64,000 nucleotides of DNA from Cladocopium goreaui (taxonomy: Eukaryota > Sar > Dinophyceae > Suessiales > Symbiodiniaceae). The stretch is taken from the NCBI GenBank assembly GCA_947184155.2, contig CAMXCT020006745.1:62001-126000 (forward strand), given 5' to 3'. A program made the position numbers and the translations under genes. The notes under the pieces are model-generated. The model saw only the letters and a program-made list of their open reading frames with translations, had not been told where the DNA came from and did not search any database. Below are positions 10,424 through 20,120 of this stretch, in pieces; positions within the stretch are counted from its first letter, which is position 1; each line of letters starts with the position of its first letter.

Positions 10424-10851
10424 TTGCGACTCAGCGTGCTGATGGAACTTTATTTCCTTTGCACTAAAAAGAAGCTGAGAGCAGCTTCTAATAGTCTCCC
10501 TCTTTCTCTCCTATGAGCGTCCACGCGTCCTGCGTTGTGCATAAAGGTTTGTGGCTTTATCGTTTCTCAGGGTTCTTGCACGCTTATTTCCTCAAAGGAG
10601 TTTTTAAGCAAATCTGATCTGTAAGCAGATCTTTGTGATTTGTTTGTGCAAACCCTGGTTTTGTCTGTCAAACGTTTTTCAACCACAAACCTTTGTGTCT
10701 GTTTGTCATCTGTTACACGTATGACAGCACAAATGAAGTGTAACAAGTAAGTTGTGAAGTAAATGCCAATGGTGGCCATTGCATTTCAAGTAATGCCTCC
10801 AAGGGAGGGAGGGCGGGTTTTCCACTTTCGTGTGGTTTCGTTCTTTTGTGC
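10424..10851 (+). repeat. YR-1 split direct repeat A2
   Basis: This is the right-hand copy of the 428-bp A repeat and appears identical to A1. It follows B1 without a gap, as expected if the B1-A2 junction corresponds to the closed junction of a circular intermediate. Confidence 0.9.
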
Positions 10852-10991
10852 CCCCCACCCCCCCTACAGTAATTTTTGTTTCACCTACCGAAAGCAGTAC
10901 CTTCGAATTTTTTTTCGAAAGCGAAACTTTTTCCTTTCGTCCTGACCAAACATCAACACTGTATGTTTGCGTCCTCTCTGTGTATAATCCC
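10852..10991 (+). other. 140-bp linker between A2 and B2
   Basis: This unique sequence begins with a C-rich run, carries TTCGAAT(T)nCGAAAGCGAAAC and has no coding content. The equivalent linker in YR-2 is 45 bp (54011-54055), so a linker between A2 and B2 is a shared property of both elements. Confidence 0.6.
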
Positions 10992-11323
10992 CGAAAGCGG
11001 CGGCAGGATTTCCCCACTTGCGTAGGAAAAAAAGGCGTGAGCGTTTTTCAGATTCGTGAAATTGTGGTTCTTTTGCAGTCGTCAGTGAGACGGTTTTGCA
11101 TGAGGTGTTTTTGCCTCTGAGTTTGTGTTTTAATGATATATATATATATGTTCTCTACATTTTCACACGTTTTCATACGAGAGCGTATGCGGCTTTTTAT
11201 TGCTGATGTGATATGTGTTGGCATATGAAGATATGCGCGGTTTTTTGGCTTTTTGATTCACGCGTGGACGTATGTTGTTTTTGGAGTTTGGGAGTACGAT
11301 GGTTTTAGTGCGTAGGAAATAAG
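10992..11323 (+). repeat. YR-1 split direct repeat B2
   Basis: This is the terminal 332-bp copy of B. It ends in GCGTAGGAAATAAG, and the copia-1 protease frame resumes directly after it. Confidence 0.9.
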
Positions 11324-14300
11324 GGAAAGTATTCGTTCCGAAGTTAGGCAAGACCATTGACCCATATCTTGTTCGAAGCTCGCCTCCTGTCATTTCAGTC
11401 GGGATGAGATGCATTGATGATGGTTACGACTTCATATGGAGAGGATCCAAAGGTGAACCTCCTTACATGGTCAAACCAAATGGGGAACGCATTGAGTTAG
11501 TTGTCAGAGATTATGTACCCTACTTTGCAAACAATTCAAAGACGATTTCCACTCCATCAACTCAGCCTAGACCGAGTATTGCCACCCCGGCATCAGATGA
11601 AGCTCAACAATCTCCGGAGCCCGATGGGGACATTGAAATCATTGGTGATGACCCCATGGGTATCAATGTTGATTTACCGGAGCCCCGGCCCTTGCAGGCT
11701 GAGGAGGTTGATGTTCCTGATGCCGACCGGGAGGTTGAGCCGCCTGTGGAAGGATCCAAGGGTAGCAGTAGTAATGTCCGTGATGATGGTGCTCACAAAA
11801 GGTCACTTGGGGAGAAAGAATTGAAAGATGAAGCCAAGTCTATTCGGCATATGCTGACTCACATCCCTAAGAACCCCTTTTGCGATATATGTACCAGAGC
11901 TAAGATGTTCAAGCCACCCTCAAGAGCTGTAGGCGGATCAACCAAAGTTAAAGCTGAGAAGTTTGGTGACCACATCACTGCTGATTTTATTGTCACCAGA
12001 GATGAAGATGAATTGGGAATCGATGATGAGAAAAGTGCACTCGTAGTGAAAGACATAGCAACAGGATTTATGTATGTCTACCCCAATGCCAGACGAACCA
12101 CCAATGCTGCTATTTTGGTAATTAAACATTTTGTTGGACATGAAGATAAGATAGGAGTTTTCTACAGTGACAATGCACCCGAGTTGATCTCAGCAATGAA
12201 GATCCTTCAGTGCCGTCATGTTTTAAGCAGAGACTACATATCCAAGTCCAACGCCCAAGCCGAGAGAGCAGTCCGGTCAGTCCTCGAAGGCACTCGTGTC
12301 AATCTGCTCCAAGCAGGTCTGAATCATTGGCACTGGCCACATGCTGCCCGACATTGGTGCTTCATGCAGAATGTCATTGCAACGGGGGGAGACAAATCAC
12401 CATGGGAATTGCGTTTTGGATCGAGGTTTGATGGTCCCCTCATTCCCTTTGGTTGTCTTATCGACTATTGGAATGGTCCGAGAAAGAAGAACAAAGAGGG
12501 ACTTCGTTTCGACCCAACATCGAGCCCTGGTTTATTCCTTGGCTATGCCATTCACCCAGAATTCATGTGGAGAAAAGAATTCATGGTTGTACCCACAAAG
12601 GATCTTATTGAAAATGAATCCAATGGTACTGCCTCAATCTTGCGGGTAATCAAGATCAACAAACCGAGTGATACCCAATTTCCTCTCCAAGGCAGAACAA
12701 CTTTTGGAAAGGATGACCCGGGACTTTCCGAAGCTCTGGGGAACCAAGAGCCGGCATTGGAGGATCAGGATGCTAAGATGGGTGATGATGATGAATCCCA
12801 AGAGGAAAGCTTCCAACTTTCTACTGCCCACGCTGTCCATGATGAGACATGGCTACCTTTCATGAGACATATAAAGGACCGAGAGGGATGGAACGAATAT
12901 GCTGATTGTCACGTTAATGTGAGGAGAGATTGTGACCATTACATTTCTCCCAACAGCAAAATTTCGACTGAAGAGTATCCCTATCGGACAACATGCCATA
13001 GGAAGGACGATGCCTGGTTCATCTTAGACCAAAACTTCATCCTCTGGCCAAAATACGAGGCCTGGAACGAGACCATCGCTCCATGTGAGGTCATGCTCAC
13101 GATTTTCCATAAGGATATCATTGACCTTCGCGAGAGGACGGAGCCGGAGATTACAGTAGATGAAGCTATCCCTGGGGATGATCTAAAGGATAAGGATCTA
13201 ATCGAAGTCATCAATCCTTCCACCGGTGATGTAGAGAAAATAAGAAGAGATGACCCACAATATTATAGTGCAGATGGATTCAAAACCAGAAGGTACAAGG
13301 GATCAAGTAAACCAATGAATATCCCATCATTTGTTTGGCAATCCATGTCAGTGAAAGCCAGAAGAGAAGCGATCAGAGAAGAACAAATGAAGTTAGCAAG
13401 AGATGGAGCCGAGAAGAAACGAGCCGCCAGAGCTGAACAAGAACTTGCAAGGCTTGAGAAATCCAAGAAAGGTGTTGCAAGTATCGTCAATCAACTCCAT
13501 CATGCATACCACTCAGAAGATGATGTTCCAACCATGCCAACTTGTAAGTATTCCCAAGATAGGCATCGGGTTAAGTGCGCCCGGGTAAGTATAATGAGCG
13601 GGGAAAAGATCATCAACACCCTTGTGGCCCGGCCAGTCAACAAGAAGGAGATAAGATCTAATCCTAAAGCTCAGGAATCTCTTGACATTGAGTGGAATAA
13701 ACTCGTCAAGAAAACTGCCTGGTTGTACGATACCGTACAAGAATGGAGCGTAGTCTCCGAAGGTGCCAAAAAGAAAGGGAAGAAAGTACATGTTGGAAAA
13801 GTGTTTGAAATTTGTGTTGAGAAAGGTAGTGAACTTCCAATGGGCCACAAGCTTAGGAAATTTAAGGGTAGAACGGTATTCCAGGGCAACAATGTCCGTG
13901 ATGAGAACGCCGATGTTGCTCTTTTCTCCGAGCTAGGTTCATCGCCTGCCACCATGGAGGCTGGTAAAGCTGTGGATGCATATGGTTCACAACCCGGGCA
14001 CATAACTCAACAGAATGATGATGTCCAAGCATATACTCAAGCACTAATGGAAGGGATTGAAACCTGGGTGGAACTTCCAGTCGATAGATGGCCCAAACAT
14101 TGGGTAGGCAGGTACAGACGCCCCGTTGTGCTCCTTCGCATTGCCTTATATGGTCACCCTGACTCGGGGGGACTTTGGGAAATTCACTGCGAAAGAATGC
14201 TCGTAGCGGTGGGATTTATAATGCCTGACCCGGAAGGGTGGCCATCAGTGTTCTTTCATCCTGAGTTGAAGCTCCTTTTGGTAGTATATGTAGATGACTT

Positions 14301-17300
14301 CAAGATGTCAGGTCCTATAGAGTCAATGTCGAAAGGATGGGAGTTAGTCGGATCCAGAATCGATATGGATGTCCCCACTGACATTGGTCGATATCTTGGA
14401 TGTGATCATGTTCAAGAACTTCAAGTTAAGCTGACGGTTCATGATCACCCTTTCGCTCACCTCTTTGACAAGTCCCTTCCTGATCCCGCCGCCAAGGAGG
14501 CCGCAGCAGCGGAGAGGACTCAGGACTTTTGGGAAGTTGACGCATCGAAAGGAGTCTACATTAGACATCACTGTCAACCAAGAAAGGGATTTTATGTTCC
14601 AGACGAAGAAATTATAACTGCGTGTAAATTGACTGATGTTAGGTTTACTGACTTTGTGCAAAGCACGTCGGAAGACGATGCCGTTTCTGAATGGGACAAG
14701 TACCTTGACGAAACGGGGGGCTATGCACAAGGGAAGAGAAAGCCTGCATTATGGGTAGGTGCCACTTACCTATTTACCAAGACATGCAAAGATCCCAAGA
14801 TTGCAGTTGCATCAATTAAAAGAGATAAAAACGATGCCAAGAAGAAAGCAAGAGCTCAGGGTTTCAGATACATGGACCAGTTGTTCAAAGATCAACCTTG
14901 TATGTCCAAGCCAGTGAATGTGATGACATATGACATGCAACCCTTTTTGCAATCATGTATTGACCGATACCAATCACTTGCCGGTAAAGACGCCAAACCC
15001 CTCAAGCAGGTATCCACTCCTTTTCATGAAGAAAGGATTGCAAGACCTCTGGAAGGGGAGTCCGAGCCGAAAGGTGCACTTGCTCCGATAGCTGCAAGAG
15101 TCTTAATGAAGATCCTATTTGCCGCCCGTATGGCAAGATATGACTTGCTTAGAGCCGTGCAAGGACTTGCAGCTAGGGTAACAAAATGGTCCACGGATTG
15201 CAATAAGGCATTGCATAGATTAACTTGTTACATACATTCTACATTGGACCACAAGCTCAAAGCATTCGTTGGCGATCGAATTCAAGAGTGCAAACTTTGG
15301 TGTTTTGCCGACGCCGATCATGCCGGTGAGTACGACAATAAAAGTACCACTGGATGTTTCTTAGTTCTAATAGGCCCCAATACTTATTTCCCACTCACTG
15401 CATTCTCTAAGAAGCAAACATCAGTGTCAGTTTCTAGCACTGAAGCCGAAGTAGTTGCTGCAAACATTTCCCTCCGCGCTGTAGGACTGCCTTCATCCGG
15501 TTTATGGGCCTACCTCCAGAACGCGGGGGGGGGATCAAGCACTCCGGGAGGTTTGCCAAGAGAAAGTATTAAGACCCAACCTGAAGGTAACGGTGAGTAC
15601 TGGGAGTTTTTACGAGACAGAAGATTGCTTGTCCGTGTTCATCCCAAGAACAGGGCCCACCTTTTCAATCCGACTGAGTCCAAGACCATTCCAATCCCAA
15701 TCAAGCGCGTTGGATATGCCAGAACAACCATTTTTATTTCTTCAGGAATGATGGACTTCATCCAGGACAATTGGAAAAGACGTGGAACAAGACCTGTTGA
15801 TAAACAATGGACCGGAAAGACCTTCTTCCGTGTTTTTGGGCCCTACGAAAGTGATTATGAAGTTGAATCATCGGAAGTTCGGGAAGCACTTACTGATTTT
15901 GAATTTGTAGGGCAAGAGAAAATGGGTGATTATATGGTGTCACTCTTCCCTCCCAAGAGCATCCGTGGAATATTCGTCGAAGATAACCAAGCCACCATCA
16001 GGATCTTGGAGAACGGTAAATCACCATCATTTCGTCATACAGACAAAACCCAACGGATCAACTTGTCATGGTTATCTGAACAGTACAAGAGGGGATGGTA
16101 TGATTTGACATACGGACCATCGAAAATGCAGGTTGCAGACATCTTGACAAAGCCTTTCACTAATGCAGAGAAATGGCGGTTTGCCCTGGCCCTCATGTCC
16201 CACGTAGCATCCAAGGATAATAAGACCAGCTCATCCGGTTCTAATCGTGCAACGACTGGTACCCCACGGCCCAAGGCTATGGCATCCAGTCGAAGCTCCG
16301 GGGAACCGAGAGCCAGCCTGAATCCCAATCGATTGCTCGTGGAAGTTTGCTGTAGTCCCATGTCCAAGTTGAGTGATGTTTCAAGAGAAGCTGCCGTTGG
16401 ATGTAGAGTGATTCAGTTTACCGAGAAACATAGCCTGCTGGACGAAGATTATCAACTGTACGTTGCAAGCATTGTGAACGATTTTCCAGTGTCCAAAGAT
16501 GTCCTTTTGTGGCTGAGCCTCCCTTGCACGGGGGGCACATCGTGGTCTCATGTGAACTTGAAAATCCCAAGTGCCGCCAAGAAGGTCATGAAACATGTCA
16601 AGACTATGAAGAAGTTATGGAAAGCTTTTGAAAAGTTCATTCATCGGCTAACCAGAGACTTTGAAGTAGCACTTGAATGGCCTCAAAATTGTCGGTACTG
16701 GAGATTCCCGAGAGTACTCAAATTTATCCATGAATTCTCCTTGAAGAGATATGATTTCCATGGATGTATGCTCGGCACAAAAGACCACGAAGGGATTCCT
16801 ATCAAAAAGCCCTGGACTGTCGCTACTACAGTTGATGAAATTGGTTTGGAATTATCACAATATCAATGCGACGAGTCACATGACCACGTGGAAGGGAGGG
16901 GAAAGCCACTCAAAGAAACTGAGAGTTACTCATACCTTTTCACTGACTGTGTGCACAGAGCTTTTGATCGGGCAGCTCAATCTGCTCGAACATTCGCGTG
17001 TGCTTTGATCGCCGTTTCCGACTCGCCTGTCTTTGCCGTGATGTTGGATGCTACTTCTGCTTCGATCTCTCTTCCTCCTCATGTGACGGATGCGATGCAA
17101 GCTGGAGTACGTCTTCCGGAAGGTCGGCCAGGTTCGGAACATGCCAATTGGCGTCAGGATGCAAACTTCCAGGTGGAGCAGATCGCTCCGGAGTTTCGCT
17201 TGACGATCTATGAGAGGATTCTTCAGTGGGAGAAGAAACTGGCTACCATTCGAGGCTCATGTGTGGCATGCATCTTTCCTGATGGATATGAAGGTGCGAA

Positions 17301-19773
17301 CAAAATTGGAAGTGGGCAAATCCCGATTGGTGACGTGATCGATGGTCTCATCGGGAAGGACAACAACGACACGCAGAGGACCTACTGTGACATTGTCGAC
17401 TTGGTGAAGGACATCCCTGCTGCGTTGTTCGGTGCTGTCGAATGCCCACCGGAAGGTGAAGCCGACTTGATCATTGTTGGTGACTCATCTTTTGCACTTG
17501 TGGCCAACCACGACAACCCTGTGCTCTGCTCCAGGCTTTCATTTGGTGAACTGCTGCAGAGCAAGGAGTATGCCATTGGCCAGATCAGGTCCGTCTACCC
17601 CGGCCTCAAATGGGGAAAGGGCCTCAGCGCCATCAATCACCAGATCTGGGAGCTCATCGAGAAGGTCGAGCGAGAAAACCGCCTTCAAGACAGAGCAACA
17701 CTCCCGATCATGGTCGTCGTAGGATGGGCTGGGAACGATGTGCACGGGGACTTTGGGTACCAAGGGTGTACATGGATTCACCAAACAAATCTCACAAGGT
17801 CTGAAGCCGACCGGAAGGTCGCTGCCGAGTATGTGGACAAGCAGTACAAGAAGGTGCAGCGATCGCTGGAAGGACTTGTTGAGATTTCCAAGGACCCCCG
17901 TGTCATGTCTGTGCAAGTCATCGGGAACGGTGACCATTCCGGATACTCATTGCCGCCATCTTACAACCGTGAGATGGGCAAGCACATCAATTGGCTGGCA
18001 GAGCGTGGCATCCAATGTGTGAACTCCACAATGCTCGCTCAGGGTGGAAAATACGACAATTACCACCTTCATGACCACCAATTCAATCGGAAACTGGTCT
18101 ACCGCTTCTTGAGAGGTGCCATCACCTTCCACCTCAAATATGTTGAGCTCATGTCGAAAAAGGACGAACTCAAGTACTTTGTGAGGGAGTTCATCAGCAA
18201 CGAGCAAGACCGTGTGGCCGTGGTCCATCTCTTCCCAACGATGGTTCAGTTCCGTCTGGCTTTGCTCGGCACTCAGGAAGTCATGGAAGCCGTCTCCACC
18301 GAGAAGAAAACGGCAACCCCTGCCCAGGTCTTTGACGAGGCAGATGAGGAGATCCTCATGTGGGTCCATGCAGGAATTCTTGAGGCGAACGAGGAAGCCA
18401 CCCGGGAGGGAAGGCCGATGCCCACTGCTTTCACTGATGAAGAGATCAGCTCCATCGTCCCCATTGACCCATCGATCGAGGACTACGAAACCGAAGAAGT
18501 CAGGGCCCGACAATACCTTCAAGAAGATTTGAATCAGGCCGTTGCTGATGGTTTCTCAACTACGACCATTGAATCGATCGAGATCAACCCGGAGAACACT
18601 GATGTCGATGACGATGTTGAGGTTGTTCCCGAGTTTGATGAGTGGGACGTGATTCTTGACGAGAAGATCATTGTCAATCCCCATGACGAGAAGGTCAAGG
18701 AAGATGAAATCTCGGAGGAAAGAGCCAAGGAGGGTGAAGATCTCAACAAGATCATCGAGATCACATCCACTGAGGCGAAGCCTTCGGGAACGTCGGCCGT
18801 TGTCCATTCTGCTGCAAAAGAAGCGCTTGCCAAGGCCGACAAGGAGGGGGGAGACATGACTTCATCGAGAATTTCAACATGGAGTGTGGTTGGTGATGAT
18901 GAATCCAAGCCCAGCGACATGACATCTTCCAGGATTTCAACTTGGACTGAGGTTGGTGGATCCGAAGCCACTGCCATGGATGTTGACACCGGGAAGAAGG
19001 AAGGTGCTGATGCTGCCCGGGAGGGTGTGCCGACTGATGCTGCGGTTCCTGAGACTTCTGCTTCGTCCGAACAGCCTGCTGACAAGACTGCCATTGTCGA
19101 CCTGACCAAGTCTGAGAAGAAGGTGGAGGTTGACAAGCCAGTTGGAAAGCCGGCCGAAAAGAAAATGCCGAAGAGTGAAAAGCAAAAGGCGCCGGAGTCA
19201 AAGGCGATGCCCAGACAGAAAGCGCCGCGACTCAGTGTCGAAGCTGATGCAGCTCTTCGCAAGTTGGAAGAAGCAACGGAACGCCAAGAAGGAGCAGTTT
19301 GGTTGGACCCCAATGACATGGCCAACAGGATTCCCAAGGAGTATTGCGGCCAAGGGCGACTGAGATTTCTTTCCACAAAGTTATCTTATGTTCTGAGGGG
19401 ACACGCATTGAGCTATGGTGCTCGCAGCCCAGACATCGATCCCATGGATATGTCGATGGATTTCGAGGCCGTGATGAAGACCATGGCCCACTACGTCTCC
19501 TACCCGAAGATTAGTGAGGTCCTGTCCATCGTGCGCAACAGTGACACCAGGCGCTTTCAGGTGAAAGTGGCTCAGCCCGATTTGCCTGATGCAACCTGGA
19601 AGGGTTTGCCATGGAAGGTTGTCGCCATCAGAGCTGTCCAAGGACACAATCGTGCCGTCGTGGAAAATGCCAAAATTTCCTCGCTGGTGAAGCAAGTGTT
19701 TACTTTGGACCCAACCTTTACCAAGGCCGACCTCGACACGCCCAAGTTGCCCATGTCCAGACCTTGTGCCTGA
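11324..19773 (+). CDS. Copia-1 Pol with methyltransferase-like, SGNH-like and half of a Tpt1-like domain
   Basis: The frame is open from the insertion edge; the first ATG is 11404, and residue numbers count from it. Protease remainder comes first. The integrase zinc motif H-H-C-C is at 149-165. The integrase triad is Asp in HITADF near 194, Asp in YSDNAPE near 256 and Glu in AQAERAV near 287. The RT catalytic YVDD is near 961. RNase H has ADADHAG near 1302, STEAE near 1346 and EDNQAT near 1523, with an unusually long insert of about 170 residues between the last two. After DILTKPF (1579) come the methyltransferase-like domain (1644-1860), the SGNH-like domain (about 1870-2245), an acidic low-complexity stretch with a 21-residue tandem repeat near 2485-2525, and the N-terminal half of a Tpt1-like domain (2653-2780). 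It ends at TGA 19771-19773, overlapping the next ORF by 8 nt. Confidence 0.88.
16330..16990 (+). other. Methyltransferase-like domain after RNase H in copia-1
   Basis: The block begins LLVEVCCSPMSKL, has LWLSLPCTGGTSW about 58 residues later, then EWPQNCRYW, and ends with FHGCMLG and PIKKPWTVAT. The spacing of a VEVCC-like strand, a Pro-Cys loop and a Glu-Trp-Pro resembles motifs I, IV and VI of C5 DNA methyltransferases. The glycine-rich SAM loop is not convincing, so activity is uncertain. A diverged equivalent is at the same place in copia-2. Confidence 0.5.
17010..18160 (+). other. SGNH/GDSL-hydrolase-like domain in copia-1 Pol
   Basis: IIVGDSSFAL (about 17470-17500) matches block I with the catalytic Ser. 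VVVGWAGNDV (about 17706-17736) matches block III with Asn-Asp. KYDNYHLHDHQFN (about 18049-18087) supplies a D-x-x-H block V. The order and spacing fit an SGNH esterase fold of about 300 residues. Esterase domains of this fold are known in ORF1 proteins of some CR1-like LINEs. I do not know of one in a copia polyprotein. The substrate is unknown. Confidence 0.65.
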
Positions 19774-20120
19774 GATGCTGGCTGCACTTCCAAGGGTTAT
19801 CTACCATAGCTGCGACCGGCTTGCTATGGAAAAGATAGTTGAGCATGGTCTCATCCCAGGTGGCTGGCCCCAAAGAACGGGAAGGGCGCACAATTTCTTT
19901 ATCGCGTCACACCCGTGGGATGACTCAGTTGGTGGCAAGAAGCTGGCGGGAACGCGAGCCGGGAAGCAATACTACATTGCCTTTGACACCGAGCTCATCG
20001 TCCAAAGCGGCTGCCGATTGTTTCGCACAGACGAAGCAATCATTAGCCCTGACTGGGTCTCCAACGAGAACATCATATGCACCTATGATGCCATCAATCG
20101 GGAGTTTGCCTGGGTCAACC
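19361..20120 (+). other. Tpt1/KptA-like RNA 2'-phosphotransferase domain across two frames
   Basis: The first half is in the Pol frame: LSTKLSYVLRGHALSYG, then RRFQV and IRAVQGHN, the hallmark pattern of Tpt1/KptA. The second half is in the next frame: RVIYHSC, EHGLIPGG and GRAHNFFIAS, then YDAINREFAW. Tpt1 removes the 2'-phosphate left at RNA splice junctions by transfer to NAD+. The family uses an Arg-His-Arg-Arg set. Here the first pair reads R-G-H instead of R-H, while the IRA arginine and the GRAH arginine are present. The frame changes at about 19745-19770. Confidence 0.72.

Larger units (their letters stand above)
3276..11323 (+). mobile_element. YR-1: tyrosine-recombinase retrotransposon with split direct repeats
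   Basis: The ends form a split-direct-repeat layout: A1 at 3276-3703, internal region, then B1 (10094-10423), A2 (10424-10851), a 140-bp linker and B2 (10992-11323). This is the arrangement known from PAT- and Ngaro-like DIRS-order elements. The triplet AAG lies immediately before A1, at the B1/A2 junction and at the right end, so integration used a very short shared core and left no longer target duplication. Internal remnants encode a tyrosine recombinase, a conserved linker protein and an RT-RNase H, all in the plus direction and all broken by frameshifts. The order recombinase before RT differs from the common DIRS order. Confidence 0.82.

Noticed and set aside
3275..11323. YR-1 insertion read as a GT-AG intron that would be spliced from the copia mRNA
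   Set aside because: A GT start at 3275 and an AG end at 11323 exist, but removing that span shifts the frame by one base. Only precise excision across the shared AAG restores the frame, which fits recombinase insertion rather than splicing.
18534..19376. 280-codon antisense open frame opposite the acidic linker of copia-1 Pol
   Set aside because: It is Ser-rich because it mirrors Glu/Lys/Asp codons of the sense strand. No independent signal was seen.
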